NCBI GenBank assembly: GCA_005223075.1
Contig: NJBO01000004.1
Coordinates: forward strand, 62,001-126,000
Direction of reading: 5' to 3'
DNA length: 64,000 nt
Origin: a candidate division TA06 bacterium B3_TA06
GTDB taxonomy: Bacteria > Hydrothermota > Tepidihabitantia > B3-TA06
A program made the position numbers and the translations under genes. Within the stretch, counting starts at the first letter, position 1. The number at the start of each line of letters is the position of its first letter. Below, in pieces: positions 34,269 through 43,274 of the stretch. The notes under the pieces are model-generated. The model was not told the DNA's origin. It searched no databases and worked only from the letters and a program-made list of their open reading frames with translations.

Positions 34269-35617
34269 TAATGGAGCAAAAGAACGTCGACGAACTCCTT
34301 GCTAAGGCCGAGAAGCCGAGCAAGGACGCGATGAAGATGCACCCATTCTATCAGGGCAAGGTGCAGGTGATGGCCAAGTGCTGCGTGCGTAACATGGACG
34401 ACTTCGCCATCTGGTATACGCCTGGCGTGGCCAAGCCGTGTCTGGATATCCGCGACCACCCGGAAAAGGTGTTTGAACACACCAACAAGGGGAACATGGT
34501 GGCGGTGGTCTCGGACGGCACGCGGGTGCTTGGTCTGGGTGACATCGGCCCCGAGGCCGGGCTGCCGGTGATGGAGGGTAAAGGACTTCTCTTCAAATAC
34601 CTGGGCGGTGTTGATGCCTTCCCCATCTGTCTTGATACCAAGGACCCGGACAAGATCATCGAGACGGTGCTCCTTCTTCAGCCATCATTCGGCGGCATCA
34701 ACCTGGAGGATATCTCTCAGCCCAAGTGTTTCGACGTTCTGGATGAGCTCAGAAAGCGCGCCCGCATCCCTGTGTGGCACGACGACCAGCAGGGCACGGC
34801 TGCGATAATCTACGCCGGACTCATCAACGCCGTTAAGCTGGTGGGCAAGAAGATTGCCGATATTAAGCTGGTCTTCCTGGGAGCCGGTGCCGCGAACATC
34901 CGTGCCGCTCACGTGTGCATCACCGGTGGTTTCAACCCGGAGAATATGATCCTGGTGGATTCCAAGGGCATTATCCATAAGGAACGCACCGAGCTTGCAG
35001 AGAAGTACAAACAGAAGTGGGAGCTTGCTCAGATCACCAACCGCGAGCAAGTCAAGGGGGGTATTGCAGATGCCATGCGCGGCGCCGATGCGGTGGTTGG
35101 TGCATCCAAGCCCGGTCCCGGCGTCATATTGCCAGAGTGGATCAAGGCCATGGCCGCAGACCCGATCGTATTTCCCTGTGCCAACCCGGTGCCTGAGATC
35201 TGGCCCTGGGAGGCCAAGGAGGCGGGTGCTCGAGTGGTCGCAACCGGACGTTCCGATTTCCCAAATCAGGTCAACAACTCGCTTGGCTTCCCCGGCATCT
35301 TCCGCGGAACCCTTGACGTGCGCGCCAGAACCATCACCGATGGCATGTGCATCGCCGCAGCCAAGGAGCTTGCAAAGGTCGCCGAGGACAAAGGTCTTAC
35401 GGAGGACTACATCATCCCCTCCATGGACGAGTGGGAGGTCTTCCCGCGCGAGGCCGCAGCCGTCGGTATGCAGGCCGTCGAGGAAGGGGTGGCGCTTCGC
35501 GCAGACGTCACCCGTGAGCAGTTGCTCAAAGAGGCGGAGGAGACGATCCGCAACGCACGCTCCTCTGTCCAACTTCTCATGAAGGAAGGTTATATACCTG
35601 AGTATAAAGAGGAATAG
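34265..35617 (+). CDS. NAD(P)-dependent malic enzyme
   Basis: Malic enzyme converts malate to pyruvate and CO2 with reduction of NAD(P). The 450-residue product has WYTPGVAKPC, DGTRVLGLGDIGPEAGLPVM, WHDDQQGTAAIIYAGLINA (metal site), the Rossmann LVFLGAGAANI and ATGRSDFPNQVNN. The start could be ATG 34265 or ATG 34271; an AAGGAG site before them fits either. It is translationally coupled to cdd, an unusual pairing. A strong terminator-like hairpin follows. Confidence 0.95.
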   Translation: MIMEQKNVDELLAKAEKPSKDAMKMHPFYQGKVQVMAKCCVRNMDDFAIWYTPGVAKPCLDIRDHPEKVFEHTNKGNMVAVVSDGTRVLGLGDIGPEAGLPVMEGKGLLFKYLGGVDAFPICLDTKDPDKIIETVLLLQPSFGGINLEDISQPKCFDVLDELRKRARIPVWHDDQQGTAAIIYAGLINAVKLVGKKIADIKLVFLGAGAANIRAAHVCITGGFNPENMILVDSKGIIHKERTELAEKYKQKWELAQITNREQVKGGIADAMRGADAVVGASKPGPGVILPEWIKAMAADPIVFPCANPVPEIWPWEAKEAGARVVATGRSDFPNQVNNSLGFPGIFRGTLDVRARTITDGMCIAAAKELAKVAEDKGLTEDYIIPSMDEWEVFPREAAAVGMQAVEEGVALRADVTREQLLKEAEETIRNARSSVQLLMKEGYIPEYKEE

Positions 35618-35622
35618 TTAAG

Positions 35623-35657
35623 TGCTCCTTTCGTCCCCTTGGGACAAAAGATCGCAG
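35623..35657 (-). repeat. Dispersed hairpin repeat, CTGCGATC family (copy 3, inverted)
   Basis: Read on the minus strand: CTGCGATC, then a CTTTTGTCCC/GGGGACGAAAG stem around AA, then GAGCA. The stem keeps pairing although the bases differ from copies 1 and 4. It lies directly after the malic enzyme gene. Confidence 0.7.
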
Positions 35658-35667
35658 TGAGAATAAG

Positions 35668-35691
35668 AAGGCCAGCCCACAGGCTGGCCTT
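35668..35691. terminator. Bidirectional terminator-like hairpin after malic enzyme
   Basis: AAGGCCAGCC and GGCTGGCCTT pair perfectly over 10 bp around CACA. The A and T flanks make it usable on both strands. It isolates the malic enzyme gene from the peptidase promoter. Confidence 0.75.
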
Positions 35692-35713
35692 TCACCTTTA
35701 ATCAGGTAGTATA

Positions 35714-35741
35714 TTGACAAACATGATCCCTCCATTAAACT
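35714..35741 (+). promoter_or_regulatory. Promoter of the M1 peptidase pair
   Basis: TTGACA at 35714-35719, 16-bp spacer, TAAACT at 35736-35741. An AAAGGAG ribosome site precedes the ATG at 35779. Confidence 0.72.
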
Positions 35742-35778
35742 ATCCTCTAGGGATTTTAAACACAAATAAAGGAGCGAG

Positions 35779-37728
35779 ATGAATCTGTTTTTACTTTTGG
35801 TCGCCGCCGTGCCGCTTCCTACGCTCGAGCAGCATATGCTCCTTCACAAGCAGGAGAAGGTTAGCCAGAGAATTATGATACCTGGCGATTACTGGGATGA
35901 GGGGCACGACTTCGACGTTCTTGACTACGATATAGATATGACCGTAGATATACCCGCGGACACCATCTGGGCAGATGTAGGTATTCAGTTTGAGGTGCTT
36001 TCGGATGATCTGGACACCATGGGTCTGAACTTCCACTGGGCACTCACGGTGGAGGAGGTAAAGGAAGGTTCTAACCCACTCGAATGGGAGTCCGTCATAG
36101 GCGGAGATTTAAAGATAGCCATGGGCAGAGAGGTATCGGCAGGCGATACCCTTGAGCTTACCATCAGCTATCATGGGAAACCGATTCAACGGGGGCAGGG
36201 CCTCTACATAGACGAATTGGTTACCTACACCAACTGTGAACCGCAAGGGGCGCGGAACTGGATTCCATGCTACGACGAACCCTCGGACAAGGCAACGTTT
36301 ACCCAGCATATCACCGTGCCACGCGATTATAAACTCGTAGCCAACGGAACCCTTGAATCCTTGGAAAAGAATGGAAACTGGTGGACATATACCTGGCGCG
36401 AGCACTATCCCCAGCCTACCTATCTTATCGCCTTTGCCACAAGTAAGCACTACGTCACAAAGGATACCTTCGCCACTGTGGATGCGATCGAAGTTCCCAT
36501 GAGAACCTGGATGCTTGAAAGCCACAATGTAGCGAATAAGTTTGATTGCACCCCCGGAATAGTGGAATACTTCTCCGATATCTTCCCGCCCTACCCCTTT
36601 GCCGATGAGAAGTACGATCAGGTCCATGCTCCAATAGGTGGAGCCATGGAAAACACCACCTGCACATTCATCAACACCTTCAAGAACTGGGGAACCACAT
36701 GGGATCCTGTGATCGCACACGAGCTCTCTCACGATTGGTGGGGCGACTGGCTTACCTGTGCCACCTGGGCCGATCTGTGGCTCAACGAGGGATTTGCCAC
36801 ATACTGCGAGGTTCTGTGGTGGGAGGAAAAATACGGTCAGGAGGGCTACGACGCCTACGCTCGTTGGATAATGGATCTCTATCTTGAATACGGTCAGCGC
36901 CATCCTATCTACGATCCGCCGTGGGGTGATCTCTTTGGGGTGACTACCTACGAGAAGGGTGGAAGCGTTATGCACATGCTGAGGCAGGTTTTAGGCGATT
37001 CAATCTTCTTCGCGGGCCTCAACACCTACGCGTGGCGCAACGCAAACGAGGCTGTTATCACCGACGACTTCCAGGATGTAATGGAAGAGGTGGCAGCCCA
37101 GGACCTTGACTGGTTCTTTGACGCCTGGATATACGGACCGGGACACCCCCACTACGAGATCGGCTGGAGAGTTGCCCCTAAATCGGGTAACACTTACGAT
37201 GTGGAGTTTGCTATCTCCCAGATGCAGGATCAGAGCAAACATTATTTCCCATTCCGGATGCCTTTAGAGATCTATATTTACTCCAGAAGTGACACAACGG
37301 TTGAGACCATCACAGACAGCCTCGGTTATCAGCGATTCAGTGTTGAAATCGAGGGAGAGCCAGATTCCTTCCGCTTGGGCCCTCGTAGCAAGGTACTATG
37401 CGAGATAACCTATCACGACGACATTGACGATGTGCCTCGGCCGGGTGTTGAAGAGAAACCGGTCGATAGAACAGCACCTTTGACGCTCTCCGCAGACGAT
37501 ATGTTCACCGATCTCATGCACGTTCGCTTCAGCCAGCCGCAGGCTCAGTTCGTAAGCCTTGCTCTTTATGATGCCGCTGGTCGTCGAGTCAGACTGTTCT
37601 ACAAAGGTCGCTCCAGGGAGTTCTACCGGGTCTATCCACTTGCAGATCTCGCTTCCGGTGTTTACTTCGTTCGCCTGGGGCAGGCCAGCGGTTCTTATAC
37701 GTCGGTAAAGACTGTCAAGATCAGGTAA
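35779..37728 (+). CDS. Secreted M1-family metallopeptidase with sorting domain
   Basis: The 649-residue product has an N-terminal signal (MNLFLLLVAAVPLP) and an M1 aminopeptidase core. It has the substrate-binding GAMEN motif near residue 287 and HELSH-x18-E (from about residue 312, ending in LWLNEGFATYCE), so the zinc site is complete. The C-terminus is a type IX-like sorting domain: VSLALYDAAGRRVRLFY, LASGVYFVRL and a basic end. It is probably exported to the cell surface to cleave N-terminal residues from peptides. A related gene follows after 3 nt. Confidence 0.92.
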   Translation: MNLFLLLVAAVPLPTLEQHMLLHKQEKVSQRIMIPGDYWDEGHDFDVLDYDIDMTVDIPADTIWADVGIQFEVLSDDLDTMGLNFHWALTVEEVKEGSNPLEWESVIGGDLKIAMGREVSAGDTLELTISYHGKPIQRGQGLYIDELVTYTNCEPQGARNWIPCYDEPSDKATFTQHITVPRDYKLVANGTLESLEKNGNWWTYTWREHYPQPTYLIAFATSKHYVTKDTFATVDAIEVPMRTWMLESHNVANKFDCTPGIVEYFSDIFPPYPFADEKYDQVHAPIGGAMENTTCTFINTFKNWGTTWDPVIAHELSHDWWGDWLTCATWADLWLNEGFATYCEVLWWEEKYGQEGYDAYARWIMDLYLEYGQRHPIYDPPWGDLFGVTTYEKGGSVMHMLRQVLGDSIFFAGLNTYAWRNANEAVITDDFQDVMEEVAAQDLDWFFDAWIYGPGHPHYEIGWRVAPKSGNTYDVEFAISQMQDQSKHYFPFRMPLEIYIYSRSDTTVETITDSLGYQRFSVEIEGEPDSFRLGPRSKVLCEITYHDDIDDVPRPGVEEKPVDRTAPLTLSADDMFTDLMHVRFSQPQAQFVSLALYDAAGRRVRLFYKGRSREFYRVYPLADLASGVYFVRLGQASGSYTSVKTVKIR

Positions 37729-37731
37729 GCC

Positions 37732-39645
37732 ATGAGAGCATTGGTAAACCTTTTACTTATCCTCACTGCCTGGTGGCCCAAAGAGCGAAGCGGGTTGGAG
37801 CACCATCCGGTTATGGAGTTCGCGGATTTCGTTTTAGAAGATACGAGCATTGCCTATGACATCCAGCACTATAAGCTCGCCTTTGATGTTGATATCCCAG
37901 CCGAGACACTTTCCGCTAACACAGAGATCACCCTCAGTATGCTGGAATCTACAGATTCCCTGATGTTGCATTTTGTGGGGATGGAGGTCTCCGAGATCAA
38001 AGAAGGAGGCGAGTCTCGTTCCTTTGAGCGTGTTGATTCCTTCCTTGTGTTATCCCTGGGTCGAACCGCTTCAGCAGGTGAAGAGATTGTCTTGGATATC
38101 TCCTACCACGGAGCACCTACCCCTGCTTCAAGCGTATTTGGTGAGGGGCTTGTGATTGACGGAAGTGACGCTGACACAGCGGTTACCTACACCTGTAACG
38201 CACCCTGGGCTGCCAAATACTGGTTCCCATGCCAGGATAATCCGGCTGATAAGGCAACCAGCCAGATGGAGGTTACCGTTCCCGCAGGCTACGAGGTTAT
38301 ATCAAACGGTACGCTTGCCTCGGCTGATCGTTCGGGTTCAAACTGGACCTTCCATTGGCAGGAGTTCCACCCCATCGCCACCTACCTCATCGCGTTCGCC
38401 GCATCGAAGAACTACGCACTAACCACAGATACTGCCTCGATCGACGGCACACCGCTACCCATCTACCACTGGGTGCTTGCCAAGGACTCCGCCCAGGTTA
38501 CCCCTAAGCTTATGCGGGTGAATGAGATAGTGGAGTACTTCTCCGAGCTCTTCTATTCTTATCCTTTCCTTGACGAGAAGTATGCTCACGTTCATTTCCC
38601 TGTACGGGGTGCCATGGAGAACCAGACCTGCACCCACATCAACACCAATATCCCGTGGGGTGACTGGGACGTTATCGTTGCCCATGAGCTTTCTCACTCC
38701 TGGTGGGGCAATGCGATAACCTGCCGTAAGCTCAAGCACATGTGGCTTAACGAGGGTTTTGCCACCTACTGTGAAGCCTTATGGATCGAGCACCGCGACG
38801 GCGCTGACGCATATCAGGAGTACTATGAGCGGGAGATTGCGGGCGGGTATCTCGGCGACTTCCAATCAAGGCGCTATCCCATACTTGATCCACCCTGGTC
38901 GGAGATCTACTCTCCTCTTACATACGAGAAGCCTGCCGCCGTTCTGCACATGCTGCGGCGGATTGTAGGAGATGACGAGTTCTTTAGCATCCTGCGAACC
39001 TACGGCGAGCGTTATCAGGATTCCACCGCATTGAGCGAGGACTTCGAGGCGGTGGTGGACGAAGTCACAGGGCAAGACTACTCCTGGTTCTTTAACCAGT
39101 GGCTCAGGGCTCCTGGCCATCCTGAATATCTAATCAGCTGGGGTGTTGAGCCGACAGGCGATTCTGTACGGGTAATCATGAGATTGCGTCAGACCCAGAG
39201 CTGGCCGCCTGATGTTCCAATATTTCGAATGCCGGTTGAGTTCGGTCTCATTGAAAGTGCAGATACCAGCTTCGTTTCGTTCATTGACAGCCTCGAAGAT
39301 CAAAGTTTTGAGGTTACAATAGGCGGTGCACCTGATGGAGTTATCTTCGATCCACACGGCAATCTGCTCTGCGAGATTGAGGTATCCGGTATAGCCGAGA
39401 AGAACCCGGATGATGGTTCAGGTTTTGTCTGCTCAACCATCTGTAGTGGCTTGCTGGAGTACACGTTGGATTTCCATAAGCGGATTGATCTGGTGCTCTA
39501 CGACGTCTCAGGCCGCCAGATTGAAACTTGGTCAGATATCAAGGAAAGCGGTTCCTTGGATCTTGGGCATTTGCCCGGCGGGGTCTACTTCCTGAGGGTT
39601 TTGAGTCTCCCCTCACAGACGCATCGAGTAGTTCTCATCCGATGA
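37732..39645 (+). CDS. Secreted M1-family metallopeptidase with sorting domain (second copy)
   Basis: The 637-residue product is colinear with the gene upstream and is clearly a tandem duplicate. GAMEN lies near residue 293, HELSHSWWGN near 319, and WLNEGFATYCE supplies the third zinc ligand. The C-terminus is again a sorting domain (IDLVLYDVSGRQIETW, LPGGVYFLRVL, ending VVLIR). The N-terminus is a weaker signal (MRALVNLLLILTAWWP). Retention of every catalytic motif in both copies suggests different substrate ranges rather than decay. Confidence 0.92.
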   Translation: MRALVNLLLILTAWWPKERSGLEHHPVMEFADFVLEDTSIAYDIQHYKLAFDVDIPAETLSANTEITLSMLESTDSLMLHFVGMEVSEIKEGGESRSFERVDSFLVLSLGRTASAGEEIVLDISYHGAPTPASSVFGEGLVIDGSDADTAVTYTCNAPWAAKYWFPCQDNPADKATSQMEVTVPAGYEVISNGTLASADRSGSNWTFHWQEFHPIATYLIAFAASKNYALTTDTASIDGTPLPIYHWVLAKDSAQVTPKLMRVNEIVEYFSELFYSYPFLDEKYAHVHFPVRGAMENQTCTHINTNIPWGDWDVIVAHELSHSWWGNAITCRKLKHMWLNEGFATYCEALWIEHRDGADAYQEYYEREIAGGYLGDFQSRRYPILDPPWSEIYSPLTYEKPAAVLHMLRRIVGDDEFFSILRTYGERYQDSTALSEDFEAVVDEVTGQDYSWFFNQWLRAPGHPEYLISWGVEPTGDSVRVIMRLRQTQSWPPDVPIFRMPVEFGLIESADTSFVSFIDSLEDQSFEVTIGGAPDGVIFDPHGNLLCEIEVSGIAEKNPDDGSGFVCSTICSGLLEYTLDFHKRIDLVLYDVSGRQIETWSDIKESGSLDLGHLPGGVYFLRVLSLPSQTHRVVLIR

Positions 39646-39702
39646 GATAAACTAACGCAGGACAGCCCCGCCCTTCCTTATCCCTTCAGTTAATTCCAGA
39701 AC

Positions 39703-41736
39703 CTAGTAGATGACTATCTTCCCTCTGAATTCTTGATTCTCCACGTCTAATCGGTAGAAGTAGACACCCGGCTGCTGCACGATCCGAAAGCTTGCTTCTC
39801 CATCCTCGATCCTTCGAGAGTACTCCGCGATGCGCTGCCCGGCAACGTTGTAGAGGAGAAGCGTTGCTTTGTCTGAATCCGTTCCAACGGTCAGTTTGAC
39901 TTCAACCTCATGGCCGATAAGGGATGTGGTGACGGAGGGTGGTCTGTCAGGCGACTCGGCGATCCCGCCTGTTGATTCGTTGCGATAGTAGCGCAGTCTG
40001 CCTCCTTGAACGAGGTAGAGGTCAAGATCACCGTCTTCATCAGCATCGCAGAGACAAGGGTTGCCGCTGACTCCGAGACTCTTGAATACCTCCTCGTGCT
40101 TATGCCAGCGAGGATTATCCTGACCGGAATTAAAGTATGCAACCAACCCCTGGTATCCGGTATTGACTGTGAGATCGGGCAGGTCTAATTCGTTGTCGGT
40201 TAAATCTCCTGGCGTTAAAAAGATGATTCCAGAACTGGGCAGGCCTGTTATAAAATCGTGATGGTATTCATAGATAGGTTCCTCATCAGAGCCTGTGTTG
40301 ATAAAGCCTACTACGGTTGAATCCTCATAGTCGGCGGTAAGCTCACCGATTAAGTCCATGTCGCCGTCGCCGTCCACGTCAAGGAAGCATGAGGGGAAAA
40401 GCGGAGGTAACTCCTTAAGCGCATTGCTGTCTGCGACCCATTCAGGTTCCTCTTTCGTGCCCTGGTTACGGTGAAGGATGTGGGAACCGATGTAGTTGGA
40501 TTCATCGTCCTCCTTGATGATGTTTATTACGTAGTCAACAAGACCGTCTTGGCTGAAGTCTACGTATTGCAGGTGTCCATTAGAGATAGGAATATGTACG
40601 TTCCATTCCCAATAGCGGTAATGCGTATCTACTTGCCAAAGGGTGCCGTCTTCGTTCGCAGAGGAGTGATGCCTGAAGTAGGGGAATAGATAGCCGGGTC
40701 CGAAGGGGTCTTCTTGGTATTCCTGTTCAGCCACAGCCAACTCAGGTATTCCATCGGCATCAAGGTCGGCTGCGGCTGGATAGTGCCCCAGAATTCCTCC
40801 CCAAACGATGGGCCGTGCGTCGTAAGCGATTCCTTCGGACGTAAGTCTGCCTGGGATGTAGTGATAGCCTTCGTCCCAATCATATCCGGGGTAGATGATA
40901 TCCTCAACCCCGTCTTGGTTCCAATCGAGGATTTCAAGTTCCTTTATCTCGTTTCTTAAAAAGAGGTGAATGGTGTCCCATTCAGGGGAGAGGGCAGAAC
41001 CCTTATTGTGCCAGACAGTGAAGTACACCCAATCTGGACGAGGGTCGACAGCAAGCCATTCTCCTGTCAGTACATCCCAGACACCATCTTTGTCCCAGTC
41101 TATCCATTGAAGCGCGGGCAGCGCTGGCCAGTATCCGAAGTAGGAGCTATCGAGTTCCCATGATGGCTTCTCGGGAGTGCCGGCATTCCACCACAAGGCT
41201 GGTAGTGGGGAATCCTCCTCTACCCACATATACCCCATCATATCCAGATCTCCATCCTCGTCTATGTCGGCAAAGTCGGGTCTTATGACCCACTCCTTGT
41301 CAAAGAGTGTGGTGTCAAGTTCCCATAGAGGTTCGCCTGGCTTTCCCTTGTTAACAAAGACGAACATGAGGCGAGACCAGCCCTTCTCCATCGAGATCAC
41401 GATTTCATCTCTTCCGTCTGCATTAAGATCGCCTACCCCTAAGGAATGTATCACTCCTTGAAGAGGTGGTTCAAAAACGATTCCGTTAAGAAGTTCCTGG
41501 TTCGCCTTCCATTGTCTGCCTCTGGAGGTAAGGATATTCTCGAATGCTTCGAGGGAATCACCGAACTCCTTGCCAAGGCGTATCATATCTTCATCGCCGT
41601 CAAGGTCCACATCCACGAACTCCAGTTGTTGTTGGTTAAAGGTAAGCCCCAGGCTTATACGCTCGGTCTCGTCGACCCAGTACCACTGCGGCTGGGCCGA
41701 AAAAAGGGTCAGAAACACAAAGATGAACATATACAC
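39703..41736 (-). CDS. Secreted VCBS/FG-GAP repeat protein with sorting domain
   Basis: The 677-residue product has a signal peptide (MYMFIFVFLTLFSAQ). Many short acidic calcium-loop motifs of the FG-GAP/VCBS type recur: VDLDGDEDMI, LNADGRDEIVI, DIDEDGDLDMM, DLDADGIPELAV, DVDGDGDMDLI and CDADEDGDLDLY. This suggests a calcium-binding beta-propeller. The C-terminus is a sorting domain (ATLLLYNVAGQRIAEY, PGVYFYRLDV). It is convergent with the peptidase pair and also a probable surface protein, perhaps for adhesion. A good promoter and AAAGGAGG precede it. Confidence 0.88.
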   Translation of the reverse strand: MYMFIFVFLTLFSAQPQWYWVDETERISLGLTFNQQQLEFVDVDLDGDEDMIRLGKEFGDSLEAFENILTSRGRQWKANQELLNGIVFEPPLQGVIHSLGVGDLNADGRDEIVISMEKGWSRLMFVFVNKGKPGEPLWELDTTLFDKEWVIRPDFADIDEDGDLDMMGYMWVEEDSPLPALWWNAGTPEKPSWELDSSYFGYWPALPALQWIDWDKDGVWDVLTGEWLAVDPRPDWVYFTVWHNKGSALSPEWDTIHLFLRNEIKELEILDWNQDGVEDIIYPGYDWDEGYHYIPGRLTSEGIAYDARPIVWGGILGHYPAAADLDADGIPELAVAEQEYQEDPFGPGYLFPYFRHHSSANEDGTLWQVDTHYRYWEWNVHIPISNGHLQYVDFSQDGLVDYVINIIKEDDESNYIGSHILHRNQGTKEEPEWVADSNALKELPPLFPSCFLDVDGDGDMDLIGELTADYEDSTVVGFINTGSDEEPIYEYHHDFITGLPSSGIIFLTPGDLTDNELDLPDLTVNTGYQGLVAYFNSGQDNPRWHKHEEVFKSLGVSGNPCLCDADEDGDLDLYLVQGGRLRYYRNESTGGIAESPDRPPSVTTSLIGHEVEVKLTVGTDSDKATLLLYNVAGQRIAEYSRRIEDGEASFRIVQQPGVYFYRLDVENQEFRGKIVIY

Positions 41737-41756
41737 CTCCTTTTGTCCATCTAAAT

Positions 41757-41784
41757 ATCATAACTTAGGAGAAGTAATTGTCAA
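41757..41784 (-). promoter_or_regulatory. Promoter of the VCBS gene
   Basis: Minus strand TTGACA (41784-41779), 16-bp spacer, TATGAT (41762-41757). The insertion sequence begins only about 10 bp upstream of this -35 box. Confidence 0.72.
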
Positions 41785-41793
41785 GTCTGCGCA

Positions 41794-41884
41794 TTGCCTC
41801 ATCAAAAATCCACCTGACCGAAGGATGACGCTTGCGGAATAACATGTCTGGTTGCCTCACGTAAAAATCCACATGAACGTGGAT
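41794..41884 (+). repeat. Left end of the insertion sequence (units A and B)
   Basis: Unit A at 41794-41838 and unit B at 41852-41884 share TTGCCTCA and AATCCAC cores and are 58 nt apart in direct orientation. Unit B overlaps the possible start codons of the transposase. Confidence 0.75.
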
Positions 41885-43192
41885 CAGAGTATGATCGTTT
41901 CCATTAAGAACAAGAAAAGGAGGCGGTCATATGGCACTGTACCCTATGAGTGCACCAGGCACTCAAGGGGCACGCTGACGTTAAGAGAAAGGAGAGCGGT
42001 GATTAAGGAAACAGTAGGACGCTATCAGAGGGCTAGGAAGAGGGAGAAAACAAAGATACTGGATGAGTTTGTGGTCTTGACCGGCTACACCAGGCATCAT
42101 GCTTGTTGGGTCTTGAGGACGTGGGGCAAGCGCAGCCCTCCCAAGCATACCAGGAGAAGACGCCGTATCTACGATCACAAGGTATTTGTGGCACTCAGGG
42201 AGGTATGGCTTATCTGTGACTCGATCTGCGGCAAGCGACTGGCTCCGTATCTTAAGGAGATAGTGCCTATTCTTATTCGCCACAAGGAGTTGACTGTAAA
42301 CACCGAGACTGCCGAAAAGCTTACAAGGATAAGTGCTGCAACCATAGACAGACTACTTGCGCCGGAGAGGAAGAAGTACAATACAAAGCCCAGATTGAGG
42401 TCTGAGAGTTCGCTTCTTAACCGGATACCACTAAAGACCTTCTCTGAGTGGGACAGAACTAAGCCTGGTCATCTACAGGTGGATCTGGTGGAGCACAACG
42501 GGGGGACCACTAGAGGCGAATACACCTGCAGCCTGGTTATGACGGACCCCTGCAGCGGCTGGACCGAGGTTCGTGCGGTTCGCAACAAGGCTCAGGTGTG
42601 GGTGTTTGAGGCATTGCAGTACAGCCTTGGCCGTATCCCCTTCCAAATAGATGGGCTGCACTCTGACGGCGGCTCCGAGTTCATCAACGACCATCTGGAA
42701 AAGTACTGTGAGAAAGAAGGGATAACCTTTACCCACTCCCGCCCCTACAAGAAGAACGACAACTTCTGCGTAGAGCAGAAGAACGGTAACATAGTGCGCA
42801 GGACTGTAGGTTATGGCAGATACAGAGGTGAAAGTGCTTTGAAGGTGCTGAACGAGCTGTACGAAGTTCTCAGAGTATACGTGAACTACTTTCAGCCGGT
42901 GATGAAGCTTGTGGAGAAGACCAGAATAGGCAGCAGGGTCACCAAGCGCTATGATAAGGCGAGAACCCCCTTTAAGCAATTACTGGAGTGTGAGCAGATA
43001 GAAAAAGAGGCAAAGCAAGTGTTGAGTGAACAGTACAGAAGCTTAAATCCTGCTGAACTGAAGAGGAAGATTACATGTTATCAGCAGCAGCTATTCAGAT
43101 ATCTACCCAGGAGAAGAACGAGGGACAAATCAGGACTGGACAGCGTGAAGATTTACTCCGCAAGCGTCGTCCTTCGGTCAGGTAGAATTTAA
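41873..43192 (+). CDS. DDE transposase (integrase-core, ISNCY-like)
   Basis: The product has an N-terminal helix-turn-helix region (FVVLTGYTRHHACWVLR), then IDRLLAPERKK and an integrase-core domain. Its DDE residues lie in LQVDLVEHNGG, GLHSDGGSEFIND and VEQKNGNIVRR, followed by YVNYFQPVMKLVEKTR and KRYDKARTPFKQLL. This pattern fits a transposase group often filed as ISNCY; the exact family is from memory. I use ATG 41873 (439 residues); TTG 41852 and ATG 41891 are alternatives. The C-terminal codons lie within right-end unit A. It appears intact. Confidence 0.9.
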   Translation: MNVDQSMIVSIKNKKRRRSYGTVPYECTRHSRGTLTLRERRAVIKETVGRYQRARKREKTKILDEFVVLTGYTRHHACWVLRTWGKRSPPKHTRRRRRIYDHKVFVALREVWLICDSICGKRLAPYLKEIVPILIRHKELTVNTETAEKLTRISAATIDRLLAPERKKYNTKPRLRSESSLLNRIPLKTFSEWDRTKPGHLQVDLVEHNGGTTRGEYTCSLVMTDPCSGWTEVRAVRNKAQVWVFEALQYSLGRIPFQIDGLHSDGGSEFINDHLEKYCEKEGITFTHSRPYKKNDNFCVEQKNGNIVRRTVGYGRYRGESALKVLNELYEVLRVYVNYFQPVMKLVEKTRIGSRVTKRYDKARTPFKQLLECEQIEKEAKQVLSEQYRSLNPAELKRKITCYQQQLFRYLPRRRTRDKSGLDSVKIYSASVVLRSGRI

Positions 43193-43238
43193 ATGAGGCA
43201 ACAGGTATTCATTTCAAGTGGATTCTTATGTGAGGCAA
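43157..43238 (-). repeat. Right end of the insertion sequence (units B and A)
   Basis: Read inward on the minus strand, unit B (43238-43213) precedes unit A (43201-43157), the reverse of the left-end order, with 37-nt spacing. Both begin with TTGCCTCA. Confidence 0.75.
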
Positions 43239-43274
43239 CAGGGTCTGACGTGGGATACTCGGGGAGTTTTGATT

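Larger units (their letters stand above)
41794..43238 (+). mobile_element. Insertion sequence with duplicated end repeats
   Basis: A 1.4-kb unit carries one DDE transposase. Each end has two copies of a repeat with the core TTGCCTCAnnnAAAATCCACnTGA. Going inward on the left: unit A (41794-41838), then unit B (41852-41884). Going inward on the right, reverse-complemented: unit B (43238-43213), then unit A (43201-43157). The long A units match over about 45 nt; the B units match over about 26 nt. The exact ends are uncertain: A to A is 41794-43201, and the outermost repeats span 41794-43238. No target duplication is visible. Confidence 0.8.

Noticed and set aside
34685-35572. A 295-codon minus-strand frame opposite malic enzyme
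   Set aside because: Malic enzyme motifs are continuous on the plus strand; the antisense frame is Cys/His/Gly-rich shadow coding.
36109-36975. A 288-codon minus-strand frame opposite the first M1 peptidase
   Set aside because: The sense strand carries GAMEN and HELSH motifs; the antisense frame has no supported product.
41780-43250. Target-site duplication of the insertion sequence
   Set aside because: The flanks of the candidate ends (A to A and outermost repeats) show no matching direct repeat of useful length; GTCTG occurs on both sides but not adjacent to the ends.
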